Part shown: positions 41,682 through 53,323 of the stretch, one piece after another
How positions within the stretch are numbered: position 1 is the first letter of the stretch
Layout of the letters: each line of letters opens with the position of its first letter
Source of the DNA: Fulvia fulva
Lineage: Eukaryota > Ascomycota > Dothideomycetes > Mycosphaerellales > Mycosphaerellaceae
Direction of reading: 5' to 3'
NCBI RefSeq assembly: GCF_020509005.1
Contig: NC_063022.1
Location: forward strand, 186,001-250,000
DNA: 64,000 bases
Notes under the pieces: generated by a model
Database searches by the model: none
What the model was told of the DNA's origin: nothing
What the model saw: the letters and a program-made list of their open reading frames with translations, nothing else
Made by a program: the position numbers and the translations under genes

Positions 41682-41730
41682 AACCCCCCCCCCTCCCCAT
41701 CTCCCATCCATCCTCATGAAAACAAACCCC

Positions 41731-43230
41731 TCACTTCCCCTCCCCCACCTGCCGCTGCTTCGTGCACTTATCATGCGCCAAATGACCATTCCTCGCCGTC
41801 GTCCTCGTAAACTCGGCCCCACACTTCGGGCAGTAAGATTTCGCCGACGTGCCAGACTTCTCCCTCTGATGTCGTAGGAGATTGCTAAACGTGGAGAACT
41901 GGCGACCGTTACAGCCGTGTTCCCAGCATTGGGGTTTGGGCCGTTGGTTCAGGACGCGGATGGAGGAGTCGCTGCTGCTTGGTGGCTTTGCGAGCGCTGC
42001 GTTGGAGGCGCTGTAGGGTGGTGGTGGTGGTGGTGGGGGGTAGGGTATGGGTTGTTGTTGCTGGGAGGAGGCGTAGAGCTGGGTGGCGGTTGGGGCTGTG
42101 GTGTAGGCGGGTTGGTGGGAGTATATGGTGCTGTCGTACATGTTTGGGGATCTGTGGAGGGTTGGTTAGTATGTGCGGGTAAGGATGGATCATAGGAAGC
42201 GACGAACCTTGACATGCTGCTGTTGTATTGCGGCATTGATGGGGTTCCTGAGGTGTGGGACATGCCTGGTGAGGGGAGTGGGCTTTGGGTGATGCCGCTG
42301 ATGGATGGGATGTTTTGAGTTTGGGGCATTGAGTAGGCACCACTTGACATGTTGTCATATGGACTGCTTATTCGGCGGTAACTTTGGTCGTAAGCTTGGC
42401 CTGCACTGGATGCGGGCATCTCAGAGTGACGGCGACTGGATGATAGATCAGGCGTCCTGCTGCTCTGCTGGTAATGTGATGGGCTGGATGAGACTGTTTG
42501 CGCGTAGGCAGTAGTACCGCTGGTTGTAGCTGGTTGCGACATGCGCATGGGAGGGATGTAGTTTTGATCCATCGTGTAGCCTGGGCTGTGTCAGCTTGCA
42601 AGTTTGTGGGGGAGAGGAAGAGGAGAGATACATACTGGCAGGGTCAGATTCTCCTGGGCCTGATCCGTATTGCGTTGGAAGCAAGAACCCTAACGAGCTG
42701 CAGAGATGGTAAGCATGCTGTGCGCTAGTCTCGTTCGGAAAGTAAGTAGCATACCTCATCTCCGCTTGCGCAGTTGGCTGCTCAAACGCGAACTCGGGTG
42801 AGATACTGATGCCAGTAGCCACGGGAAGGTCGTTGAAGTCGACAGAGACTGAAGGTACACCAGAGTCGGATCTAGGAGGAGTCGGTGCCGTCCACTGCGG
42901 GTACGGCTGAATCGGGTGTTCGGTCTCGGAGCCTTGGGGTTCAGGTGAGTGTTGAGGTGTAAGCCACTGGATGCCTAATGTCGATGATGGGTTGATGGTG
43001 CCTTGGTCGATGTCGGCCTGAGTGGTGCTCTGCTCGGCGGCGAAGTGGAAGAGTCTGTCAGCCTGGGAGGCCGATATGGATCGATCGCGGCCGTCGAGGT
43101 GAGAGCGTTTGCTGATGGCGCCGTGCTTGTTGATGGATGACTGTGCCGCAAAGGTGGAGTGGGCGCGCACCCTTGGTTGGTGGGCGAGTGACTGGAAAGA
43201 TGGTGAGTCCATTGTGATCACAGAGGTCAT
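41731..43230 (-). CDS. C2H2-type zinc-finger protein, Pro/Ser-rich, four exons
   Basis: Putative transcription regulator of 446 residues. Exons: 43230-42755, 42697-42632, 42585-42208, 42151-41731; introns of 57, 46 and 56 nt. The second intron must use GTATCT rather than the GTATGT four bases earlier to keep frame ([12 protein letters not shown]). ATG 43230 ([12 protein letters not shown]); ATG 43212 is an alternative. The first 370 residues are Ser/Pro/Gln-rich with a PPPPPPPP run. The DNA-binding part is C-terminal: [20 protein letters not shown], then [20 protein letters not shown]...C, the latter with a C2HC-like end. Such single-cluster, C-terminal fingers occur in fungal developmental regulators. 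About 4.1 kb of gene-free DNA lies upstream. Confidence 0.85.
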
Positions 43231-46200
43231 TGGGATGGATCGAGGTAGGCGAACCGGGAGGAAGGACGGGAGTCGACTACTTGTAGTCACGTCGCATGGC
43301 AAGTCGGGATTAGAGAAGTGGTATACACGGGCAGTGATGGAGTTCCTGCTGAAGCATATGGCTAGGGCTCAGTTGACGTTTGAGAGTCTGATCGCTTTTA
43401 GCACCGCTCGCCTGCGCCTTGGGGCTGTAGATGTGATTATAAAGGTACACCTGTGAACCAACAGCGACTGCCTGCGAGCGTACTAGCGGCTGGGTGCTTG
43501 GTTTAGACGAAGGATGCGGACCCCGGCTGCCACTCTTCAGCGCACAGGCTACAGCGAGACAGCGTGCCATTCAGGGCTCCGAGCGCCGTTGCGTTTAGAC
43601 TCGTGGGAAAGGCGCGAGAGCTTGTGCTTGGTGCTCCTCAGATGCATGATGCATACTTTGTAGTGGCAGCCGTGCACAAGCTCCACGCGCGCATGCACAA
43701 TCATTGTCACCATGCGCGTCGGTGAGTTGTGAGTCGCGGTGGTGGGCGTACGTCTGCGGTACAGCTTGGTCATCGCACATGGCGATCCAGTGCGAGCGCG
43801 ACGTCTTGCATGATGATGAACGAGCGGGCTGCTGCATATTGCAAGGCTCAGCGGCCAATCGCATCTCTGCGCGGGGCCAGGCGAATGTCGGCCGGCGAGA
43901 TAGCACGGGTCTGCGGTGAGGAGTATGTTACTACTGCCAAATACCACTGATGGGCATGGATATCTGAGCCCGCAATGCAGAGTGGAGATTGGCTGGTAGG
44001 TGGAAGTGCTAGCAGACCCATTGATCGGGAATATGCCTGTCAGGCACGGCCGAGGGGCAGCACAGTGGTGAGGCCTGGTCAGTGGTGAGAGGCGGCGGTC
44101 GGGAGTGGCTTCTAGGCGTGCACAGGTGTGAATGATGCGAGACGGGGAGACAGGACGGTTCCGCAGTGCACGCCACCACCAAACGGTCTGCTCTCCGTGC
44201 AGTCTGCCAGTAGACAGACAAAACAGTAGCGTGTCCAGCGTGCCAACGTGCTCACGCGAAAAAGCCAGCCCTCAGTCGCAATTCGGGCCCGTCGTCGTCT
44301 CGTGCTGCTGTAGCCTGTGCGACCGACTCACGCCTAACTTTAGCTCTCCATATGGCCACGAGTCCACGACCCGCCGACCGGCCACCCAGCCAAGACCCGC
44401 GATGCTGCATGGAGACAGATTGATTGCGAGTGGACCCGTCGCTGCCCGCGCACTTCACTCACCGGAATCACTTGGTGATGTTCCACTCCGCCCGACCTGG
44501 AACGTGACCGGATATCCGCCTTGACAGCAGCAGCGCCGGAGCTCGCGCTCGGTACCGGCGAGCTCAGGAAAGTAGTTCAATGGGACGACTACTGGCACCT
44601 TCGTCATGCACGCCACCAACAGCCAGCAGCCGCGGGTATCGCATACTGCAACACTGCGATTCGGTCATCTCGTGGCTGTGGCGCTATGCCTCCGGAGGTC
44701 TGATGCTGCGATGCCTGCTGGCACGGCAGACGGACGAGTAAGCTTACTGCCCAAGTGCCAACGTCTGACATAGGTGCACACCTCGCCGCGCCTTGTGTTC
44801 GCCGGTAACCGAGGAGCAAGGCGTGCAAGGGCCGCAGGAGGCATGCACTGCGAGCTCAAATGCTCCCTTGCACGCCTTGGCTGTAGGAGCCGATCGCTTT
44901 CTGCTTCCAGGCAAGCGTCACAGCAAACTGCCAGAGTCACGCTGTGAGGCTGAGGTGCAGTGTCCACTGCTTTAGAACTACAGCACTGTCTGCAGCTGCT
45001 CCACTGGGCTGAATGCGACCGCCGGGCATGCCTGTCTCCTGTATTCGTATCGGACTGCAAGAGCGTACATACCGTCCCACGCGACAAATGGCCTTTCATC
45101 AACGCATTCGCGACCTGAAACGTCATCAATCTGCTCATCGTACAGCAAACTGCTAACCAGCAGACACTGGAACATTCTTCCCGCGCACGCGGCGAGCCAT
45201 CAAACATTGGATACACTTCCAGCGGCGTGGCACACGGCAGCACGACCCGTGGCTGTCCCCGCAATCTTGATTTCTAGCCGTAGCTCGCCCTGCACGTGCC
45301 CTGTCACATCACTCAGCAAGAGATCGTCGCCCACAAGCCCGCATGCCCAATCTAGAAACCCGGCAGGACACAGCTCTGTACGACTTCACCACACACCGCT
45401 GCATCGAGCACTCTCAGCATACAAATTCCCATCAGCCCTACCACTCCCAGCGGTGTACTCGACCGCTTGCTATGCCTGCTATATCATGTCTCAAGAAGAA
45501 TTCGACACCGGTATCGAGGCGAAGCAGCAGAATCACCAACCACCTGCACTTCTCCAAACGAATGCTGCCCTAACTCACATGTCTGAACTTTGAGCCTGGT
45601 ACTCCAGCGCACCGGAAGCTTTAATAAGCACCACGGGCAACATTTGCGCCGCTTATTGCGACTGGCTGGCAGCACATCGTCACCCAGAAATACCACTTTC
45701 GAGTTGCGATGCTCGCGATTCGATCGACATGTCGGAGTTACTGTTGGAGGAAAGCTGCGCCTAGCTCCGAGGTGTGAGGCCTGCCACTACAGTATCGCCG
45801 GCGCCGGACTGGATCGAAACTCCGCATGCCGTCTACGGTGTACAGGTTTACAGTCTCCGTCGTTCCGGTGGTAGCCGTCGGTAAGATGCCGATGCTGTTG
45901 TACACTCCTGTCGCTCATACTTTCACGATCGGGGATGCTGTACTTGAGAAGCTGGTCTGCAGTCTCATCTCCACGACCATCAAGCACGAGTCCATGAAAC
46001 TACCCATTGAGGCCTTTCATCAGTAACTGATCCGTTCCATGTAGATCATTGCAATCGAGCTCGACAATGACTGTGAGCCACAGAACAGCGATCATGCCGC
46101 TCGTTGTACGAAGCGTGCCTATTCTCGTACAGCCACGTTGTCTCTGGAACATGGCCTTTCTACACATCCAGGCAAGATCGTCACTAACCTGTCTCTACAT

Positions 46201-47322
46201 GCCCTATCATTCCTCATCATAGGCTGAACACATCGGCCAGTCCGAACTGCGGAAGGGGCACGTCTCTGCTTAAACCATCACGAAAAACCCGCCTCGAGGT
46301 CCTGCCTGGATGAATGAGGGCGGTCACGAAGCATAGCAGCACATGCAGGCAACAGCAATGCCATGTGGACCACCGCTGCCTGAAGAGCTCTTGAATCAAC
46401 GTGGACTTTCGTGCATTCAGCACTAGATAGCGCTTGATGGGATTCTGTAGACACCACAACAAGACCCGGAACCATCTCGTCAGAGTCAGATCCTCCCAAT
46501 ACTAGAGCAAACCCCAGTAAGAGGGAACATCGACATCGACATGCTCCTACTCCCCAACCCCACCAGACCACCATCCTCGCGCCTCGCTTCGCGGTTACAC
46601 AACCCGACTCAACCACGTTCCAAAGAATCCAGCACTGCCTCCTTCTCCTGGACGCGGGTCCTCTTGCCAGACCGCCACCGCGACCTATCCCCGAGTCTGA
46701 GAGCTTCATGCTCAGACCAACACCAGATTCAACATCCATAACAATCCGAGAGACTCGCGAGAATTTGAAGCAGCGGTGTCCGTTCCCGCACGCTACCTCA
46801 ACCCTAAGCCATATCGACTCTTCCTTCACATCTCATTGACTGCCTCCTGACATAACATCTAGCGAGCGAAGCAACGGATCCAGCGTGTCTCAAGACCATA
46901 CACGATGGATGGGTCATGGAACGAGAATGCTCCACGGTCGTCAAAGGATTTGAGGTTCGCCAGACACATTCTCGCGACGTTCAAGTCAGGGGGTATGTGT
47001 GGTGAGTACTGTATACTACGGGCATACACAGCAGCATCGCGACCTTGGCCATTTGCCAGACGTGTGGAGCAGGAGCGCATCAGGTTGACTTTTTCGCAGA
47101 AGCTTTTGTATCAGGTGGAGCATGAGCAAGACCTGCACGACTGATCTCTGTGGATGTATCAAGAACATTACGCAGTCTCGCTACAAGTACAAGCAAGTGT
47201 GCAGCGCAATGCAATGCAATGCGTCACATCGCACCAATGGGGTATCGTTAGCAGAACACCGCACCCTCAAACATCCTTCCATTCGACTTTTCCCTTTCTC
47301 CGGGCTTTGATACTCCTTCACG
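43231..47322. promoter_or_regulatory. 4.1-kb gene-free region upstream of the C2H2 gene
   Basis: Lies between the C2H2 start and the exportin stop (both minus strand). All frames are short with no domain, and no tRNA, rRNA or transposon signature was seen. Since the exportin end contributes only a 3' UTR, most of this DNA is 5' of the C2H2 gene and could hold a long promoter, a long 5' UTR or an unannotated noncoding RNA. That is inference. Confidence 0.4.
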
Positions 47323-50300
47323 TCAATCCCCAAACATCGCCGCCATGCTCTCAAGCCCCTGCTCCTCGCCCTGCACAACCTTCGGCCCCTGTTCGACTTC
47401 CATGTATCTCTCATTGATCCCCACCTTCTTCTTCGCCGCACTCGCACCGTTCTGCTTCACCTTGCCTTGCTCATAGATACTCACGCCCCTAACACCCTCC
47501 AGCAACTCCAGCACAAGCGCTCTCTGCTGACGCTCGTTCTGCGTCTTGTTGATCCTCGCCATAGCCCGATCAACTTTGTTCGCAGTAATGTCAGGTAAGC
47601 TCAAGAGGATGTCCCGTGGTGTTGGAGTCTTGCCTCCGTAGAGGAGGAGGATTTGCGCGATCAAGGCGGCGAGGTCCTTTTGCAGGTCGGCGAAGTATGG
47701 CTCGTTCAAGCTCGTGATGCAGGCTTTCAGGACTTCCGTGCAGATGAACTCTCGGACTTGCGCGGCGGTTTCGGCAGAAACGCTTCCTGAGCCAGAGGTC
47801 GATGCGAACATTGGGACAATGCCTCGGAAGACTTTGCAGATTGTGCTGCAGCAACGACCGTCACGCATGCGGAGGGCGTGGGTGCAGAAGAGGATGAGGG
47901 GTTCGAGGACACTGGCGTCGGAGAGGACAAGGTCGCTGAGGAGGGGTTTGGCCTGGCTGTGATTGTGACCGTTGGCGTGGCCGTTGGTTTGTGGTTGGCG
48001 GTCGTATTCGAGTAGGAATGGCACGAAGGAGACCATGCTGAAGGTAAGCTGGCGTAGTACGCTCTCAGTACGCATCTCGTCACTGAGCTCGTCGACTTCG
48101 TGTTTATTTTGTTCCGCGGCTTGGCCAAGGGATTCCCATTCGGCAGAGATCTTGGCATCGAGTGTGACGAAGAGTTTGCGCAGTATTGGAGGCAGAAATT
48201 GGCTTCTGTAGTGTGGTGGGCATCGCTGCACGAGACCGGTAGTCAGATTGATGATGGGATGCAAGTGATTCGCAGTCAGACTCCCTGCATCATCGAATAT
48301 AGCGTCCGCCAAAGGCTGCGCTAGCTCTGCCAGGCCATAGAACTGCTCGTCAAATTTGGTCATAAGGTAGATGATGTGGTATCCTTGCTCTCGTACGTTG
48401 CGCATGGTTCCGCGGACTGTGCTTGCGAACCCTTCATAGGATGTCTTTGACCCAGAGATGCGGTTGTAGAACTCCTCTTTGGTCTCATTCGAGATTCCGG
48501 ACTGCCAAAACCTATCTTGCATCGTTCTCTTGATGACCATCTGAAGCTCTTGAGGAAGCTGCGACCAGTTCGACATGTTGTGGAACGCGACGGCATGCTG
48601 AAGCATTCTCAGCAGATTAGGTAGAATCATGGGTATCAATTCGCCCCACAGAGCGCAGGCATTCTCGTATTCATCGGAGCCGGTCTTGAGCTTCTCGGTC
48701 GTCGCAGACAGCATCGACTTCGTCATCCTCAGAGGGAGACGATCGCTCTTCTCCTTGATCTCGTTCTGCCGAGCTTGTCCGTTCTGATCGAGCATCTGTG
48801 CTGACCAGTCCAAGATCCGATCAAAGCCATACGTCCTGTAGAACTCGGGCAGATCATTCATGGCGATGGATTGACAGAAGTCTTGCAGGCTGCTGACCGA
48901 TGTACCTAGGTTGGGATCTGCCCACGCATCGTAGGTGGGCCTCAGCATCTGCTGCAGCTTGCTCATCCGTACCTGGTTGTCGATGCCGGTGGCTCGATGA
49001 AGGACCATGAACAAGAAGGCCTTGTAGCCCCATAGTAGTCGTTGATCGTCAGCGTGCTTTTCCGCAAGAACGCCTATTCGCGGTTCAAGATCGTTGTAGA
49101 CTTCGAGAAGTGCGTTGGGAAAGACGAGAGCAAGCTTCTGTAGCTCTACTACGCGTAGAGCCTCGAACGCCTTGATTGAGTCGGAGTACTGCTGGTGGGC
49201 GGGGTTGTCATACAGTCGCATTGTGAGCATGTGCTGAACGGTGCTAAGTACGAAGCTTGCTGGTGGATGTTTCAGGGTCCGCAAGACCAGCACGAATGCC
49301 TGCAACACTTGCTCCGCCACCCCAGGATCATCACAATGGACATTCGTCATGCCATGGCACCATTGTTGAAGAGACTCTGAAGCGTGCTGCAGATCTTTCT
49401 GCACTCTGCTGTAGAGTTCCTGTTCTGGTGTGATGTCTGCGACGTCGCTCATCCATGCCGAATAGCCTTTGAGCGCACCCGACACAACGTTGTACTGAGC
49501 ATCGAATTGTAGGACTGGAAGAGATGACTTGGTATAGTTTGTGCTAACAAACCCTCGACCGGTAGTGTACGGACCATTCTCGAGCAGTGATTGTAGTCCC
49601 TGGAGCACGATCGATAGCGCATCAATAGGCTTGAAACGAGCAATGGACTGTATCACTGTAGAGCAGTAACGACGATAGTTGCCGAGAAAGGCATGTCGCT
49701 CTGGGATGGTATCGAAGTCCTCAGCCAGGTACTGAGCACATTCATCGACATCATCGGGCAAAGCCTCGTAACGCAACAGCCGCTCGCTGCAAACTTGCAG
49801 AAGCGTTGGCAGTGCGTTGAGCACAAGATCGACTATGCGGTCTTCCTGCACACTGAGAAGCTTGGTCCAGCTGTGAAGCACAGGTATCGAGACCGTCAAG
49901 CTTTTGTGCTGTGTGACTGTCAGTAGGAGGTCAAATAGGGTTGGCAGATCAACGGAGCTGTCTGCAAGCTCCCTATGCTGGGAGATGGCATCTGCAAGAA
50001 CGGACAGTAGCTCTGCCATCTTCTTGTGCAGTGTGTACTTTTCGTCGTCTTCGCCAGGTCCTACCATGGTCGCCTCGAAAGTTTGACGAATGAGTGCGAT
50101 ACGATCTGGGCGCATTGCTTGTCGCAGAAGGCTGGTCCAGACATCCTGAAAGTGCGGGTTGAACGATCTGCCCAGCAGAGCATACAGCACCTCCACAGCA
50201 GCGGTCTGAAGTTGGACGTTGTTGGTGTGGAAGGGCAGGTACAGACAGTCAACACAGTTGACCTCGTCGGCTGCCTTCATGCTGATCCATATCATGGTGG

Positions 50301-51084
50301 GCCTCAAGGAATTCAGTGCTTTGATCGCACATGTCTCCATGCTCTGTGCTTGTTGCGCATCATTGCCCAATCTCGCCTCTTTGACACATGCGGCGAAGAA
50401 CGAGCATACTCTGTTGAACCATCCTTCCTCGCCACACCTGACTTCTTGCCTTCCAGCTCTGCTAGAGGCATGATGTTTGTATAGTGCTGTCGGGATCATG
50501 ATCTCGTTCAAGGCGGTGCCCAGCACGTCCAGCCGCAGACCTGCCACGGCATCCTCGTTGTTGATGATGTCTTCACTGAGCGTCTCGAGGATGCTGAGCA
50601 CCAGGATCTTATTCACAGTGCCCTTCTCTTCGATGGGCTTGTCCCAGAGGTTTACCAGCAGAGCGTCCATGTCCATCCAGTCATCGCCACCCCAGCATCG
50701 TTTGGCCACCTCCACCCACAGCTGAGCGACTTTGTTCCTGATGAACAGGGCGTCCTGCTGACGTAGACCCCCAGCCAGCTGTTTTATCCATGTCCGCAGC
50801 TGTGCCGTCTGGTCTTCTGTGTACTCACTCCATCGATACCTGACAGCATATTCGAGCAGCTGCAGGCCATAGTACCTCACGGCATCGTTCTGCTTCCAGT
50901 CGTCGGCGAGGGTGAAGCCATATTGCGGTGCATCTGGCTGGTTCTTGACGGCTTCGAGATGTTGGAGGGCTTGTTGGCGTATGGTGTTTGGCACGCGGGG
51001 GTTGAGGGTGGCGTTGAGGGCGTTGGAGATGTGTTCGAGGCCGGTGGAAGACGTGTCATACGCGCCGTTGGTGTTGCCTTCCAT
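47323..51084 (-). CDS. Exportin-5/Msn5-type karyopherin
   Basis: Nuclear export receptor of the importin-beta superfamily, 1253 residues, one exon. In yeast Msn5 exports phosphoproteins, and exportin-5 exports small RNAs in animals, both with Ran-GTP. ATG 51084 (MEGNTNGAYDTSS) is chosen; the frame extends 20 codons to a GTG at 51144. N-terminal region: ALQHLEAVKNQPDAPQYGF and DDWKQNDAVRYYGLQLLEYA, then FIRNKVAQLWVEVAKRCWGG, the Ran-binding/exportin-1-like region. The rest is a helical-repeat solenoid, and length matches the family. No disruption is seen. It anchors the right half of the window as conserved core genome. Confidence 0.94.
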   Translation of the reverse strand: MEGNTNGAYDTSSTGLEHISNALNATLNPRVPNTIRQQALQHLEAVKNQPDAPQYGFTLADDWKQNDAVRYYGLQLLEYAVRYRWSEYTEDQTAQLRTWIKQLAGGLRQQDALFIRNKVAQLWVEVAKRCWGGDDWMDMDALLVNLWDKPIEEKGTVNKILVLSILETLSEDIINNEDAVAGLRLDVLGTALNEIMIPTALYKHHASSRAGRQEVRCGEEGWFNRVCSFFAACVKEARLGNDAQQAQSMETCAIKALNSLRPTMIWISMKAADEVNCVDCLYLPFHTNNVQLQTAAVEVLYALLGRSFNPHFQDVWTSLLRQAMRPDRIALIRQTFEATMVGPGEDDEKYTLHKKMAELLSVLADAISQHRELADSSVDLPTLFDLLLTVTQHKSLTVSIPVLHSWTKLLSVQEDRIVDLVLNALPTLLQVCSERLLRYEALPDDVDECAQYLAEDFDTIPERHAFLGNYRRYCSTVIQSIARFKPIDALSIVLQGLQSLLENGPYTTGRGFVSTNYTKSSLPVLQFDAQYNVVSGALKGYSAWMSDVADITPEQELYSRVQKDLQHASESLQQWCHGMTNVHCDDPGVAEQVLQAFVLVLRTLKHPPASFVLSTVQHMLTMRLYDNPAHQQYSDSIKAFEALRVVELQKLALVFPNALLEVYNDLEPRIGVLAEKHADDQRLLWGYKAFLFMVLHRATGIDNQVRMSKLQQMLRPTYDAWADPNLGTSVSSLQDFCQSIAMNDLPEFYRTYGFDRILDWSAQMLDQNGQARQNEIKEKSDRLPLRMTKSMLSATTEKLKTGSDEYENACALWGELIPMILPNLLRMLQHAVAFHNMSNWSQLPQELQMVIKRTMQDRFWQSGISNETKEEFYNRISGSKTSYEGFASTVRGTMRNVREQGYHIIYLMTKFDEQFYGLAELAQPLADAIFDDAGSLTANHLHPIINLTTGLVQRCPPHYRSQFLPPILRKLFVTLDAKISAEWESLGQAAEQNKHEVDELSDEMRTESVLRQLTFSMVSFVPFLLEYDRQPQTNGHANGHNHSQAKPLLSDLVLSDASVLEPLILFCTHALRMRDGRCCSTICKVFRGIVPMFASTSGSGSVSAETAAQVREFICTEVLKACITSLNEPYFADLQKDLAALIAQILLLYGGKTPTPRDILLSLPDITANKVDRAMARINKTQNERQQRALVLELLEGVRGVSIYEQGKVKQNGASAAKKKVGINERYMEVEQGPKVVQGEEQGLESMAAMFGD

Positions 51085-51662
51085 CTTGGCAGTGCAGTGA
51101 TGTGCAGAAGTTCCTTCTCCAGGGTAACTTAGGCGGTGTGCCACTGCAACCTTTCCTTCAATTTGACATGGCGTGTCGGCCGTGGCTCCGCTGCCTGTGC
51201 GTGATGCGTGATGCGTGAAGTGAGTGAGTCGGTCAGATGAGGATTCGGATTGTCATGTGAAGGTGAAGATACACAAAGGGACTCGTGATGCCGTCCCTTG
51301 CAGCCTGACCTCGACGGCGTTATCGAGCTATGTTCAAAGCTGTCGTGGTCGGTGTAGAAGATCTGGCTCACGAGATTGACACGGGCGCCCCACCTTGCTC
51401 TGCCGCCTGCCGCCTGCCGCCTGCCGCCTGAGCCCGTCTTAAGCCTATAGGCTATACGGTATACCATACACCACTTGGCAATCGTGAAGTCATCACTTTC
51501 GACGCGTCCATCTCACGCTTCACTACGCGACAACGACATCGGATGACAGCTAAACAACCACACCATCAGCCACACCGCCACCGAGTGTCTGAGGCGACGC
51601 GTTGAGGCTTTGAACGGGTCAAATTGAGGGCATTGTGGAGATGACAGCTCTTCTTATGCTAC
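51085..51662. promoter_or_regulatory. Intergenic, exportin 5' flank, with heptamer repeat
   Basis: About 580 bases 5' of the exportin gene and 3' of the aspartic-protease gene. It contains four perfect ctgccgc units at about 51400-51428. No gene-like frame. Confidence 0.55.
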
Positions 51663-53323
51663 CTACATGCCATGCGTGTATAGCCTGGCCTTGTCCCGAT
51701 CTGCTAACGTTCCATCCAGCTCCTGTCTACCAGTGTCTCCCTCCATCTCGTACACCGGACTGGACATGAGCTGAGGCGTGTCCATCGGACTCAACAGCTC
51801 GTGGTGGCCTTTATTCGATGAAACGCCATCAACTTCTGTCCTGGAATCGTCCCCTGGCATCTCTTTCCGCTCCTCGGACGGCAGCTCAGATGTCGCGGCT
51901 CCGGCTAGATCATCTTTCTCTGGCTGATAATGTTCCACCACTGGCATCTCATTGACCTTCCGCTGAGACCTCCTCTTGCGCCACCAGAGGAACCATATCC
52001 CGGCAAGTACGACGGCCAGACCGACCACTACGCCCACCACAATACCTGCTGTTGCTCCGGCCCAGAGACCGGACGAACTTGACTCTGGCTCCGGCGGCTG
52101 TATCGGGACTATGTTTCCACTTGACACGCCATTCTGGTGCGTGGACTGCGCGACTGTGAAGTTCTGTCTCTCCCAGTCGACTATCAAATACGCCTCTTGC
52201 AGCACTGTTCGCCCCAGTACGAATTGTGACTCATCCGCAGCTCTTCGAATGGGGAAGTACATCGTTTCGTTCGAGTAAATCGGAGGCCCAGCCTGCTGGT
52301 CGAAAGCAGCGTACGGCAGCACGATGTCGACAGTATCACTGGAGCCGCTAGTTGTTGCGAGTGTCAAGGTCACCTCAGGATTCAGGTTGATCAGCTGCGA
52401 GTGCATCGTCGAGTTGACCAGATACAGGCCTGTTTCAGCATCGTACGCTAGCCCAAAGATGTCTGCCAGCTGATCGCAAACAGTGGCCGGTAGCCACATC
52501 TGGGCGACGCTTGAATCAATAGACATCTCCAGCCCGCTGTCGCCCAAAGGCATTGCTTGTGTGCCCACCAAGCTTCTCGTTGCGATCATACTTCGGAGGT
52601 TGACAGTGAGAGGCCAGGACGTATTCATATCGATACTGAAAGACAGGTTGTTGGGCTCAAACGCCGCCGCATCGTAGCCACCGAGGACCAAGCCGCCGGC
52701 TGCGGAATCTTCACGTTTGTTTAGCTGATCTGTTCTCAGGGCACGTCCACCCAACACGACTTACGATAGTATGCGCCTGCGCTGTAACCATACGACAGGC
52801 TCGGAGTCCTATTCGCCGTCTTCAAGGATGATAACAAACTCGGCACATTCGCTCTTTCGACGTCGAACTCACTTGACTGGGCACCCAGCGGAAGACTGCC
52901 CAGCCAGAAACTTTCATTCGCGACTTGTGCTACGAGTTGACCAGATAGTGCGTCCGATGTGCTGTCGCCTAGGGAAACACTGTCCAATCCATACGAGCCG
53001 TTGACAGCTCCGAAGAGGTTTTGCGCTGTTGTGAGGCCGTAAATTCCCACGCCATCCCAGGTGTCTGATGCATTTGACTGAAAGCCGGCAGATTGTGACC
53101 CGTTGATGAGCTGGACTCCTCGCGATGCCGCACATCCTTCAAAAGCGAAGCGTGTGCAAAAGTCTGGCGATATCACCCATGCCTCTCCACCTGTCGCCGA
53201 AGGGAACACATCGAAACTCTGTGGAGGAGTGCCGACATTGATCTGGAAGGTGGACCAGTTCCCATCGTTGCCAGCCCAGTTGAAGGTCGGCTGGATGACC
53301 AGCGGGACAGGCGAGCTCGCCAT
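51663..53323 (-). CDS. A1 aspartic-protease homologue with C-terminal membrane segment, first catalytic Asp missing
   Basis: Pepsin-fold (A1, yapsin-like layout) protein. Exons 53323-52765 and 52699-51663; the intron 52700-52764 (65 nt, GTAAGT, CTAAAC branch, CCGCAG) joins SAGAYY to PGGLVLGGYDAA. 531 residues from ATG 53323. Family blocks: WSTFQINVGTPPQSFDVF and LVLGGYDAAAF. Where the first active-site DTGS should be, the sequence is FPSATGGEAWV, without Asp; the second site keeps Asp (MSIDSSVAQMWLP). So it is probably not proteolytic. Then a linker, a transmembrane helix (AGIVVGVVVGLAVVLAGIWF), a basic stop (WWRKRRSQRK) and a cytosolic tail of about 110 residues. No signal peptide precedes MASSPVPL; an upstream exon is likely missing from my model. 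Confidence 0.83.

Larger units (their letters stand above)
39479..41730. other. Gene-free stretch with simple repeats
   Basis: About 2.25 kb between the GTPase start and the C2H2 gene stop. It contains an alternating CG/CA-rich stretch (about 41311-41332), the pentamer repeat and the ATC microsatellite listed separately. Frames in 40400-41300 are short and unconvincing. A C run follows the microsatellite at 41684-41692. Confidence 0.5.

Noticed and set aside
41598..41822. Minus-strand frame with a poly-Asp run
   Set aside because: The run is the ATC microsatellite read through; the C2H2 gene uses another frame and stops at 41731.
43549..43947. 132-codon minus-strand frame
   Set aside because: Composition is unlike the real genes here, overlapping frames are equally open, and no motif is present.
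52731..52764. 35-nt intron in the protease homologue
   Set aside because: Ending at the first AG would give an intron too short for this genome; the AG at 52700 follows a good CTAAAC branch site and restores the family sequence.
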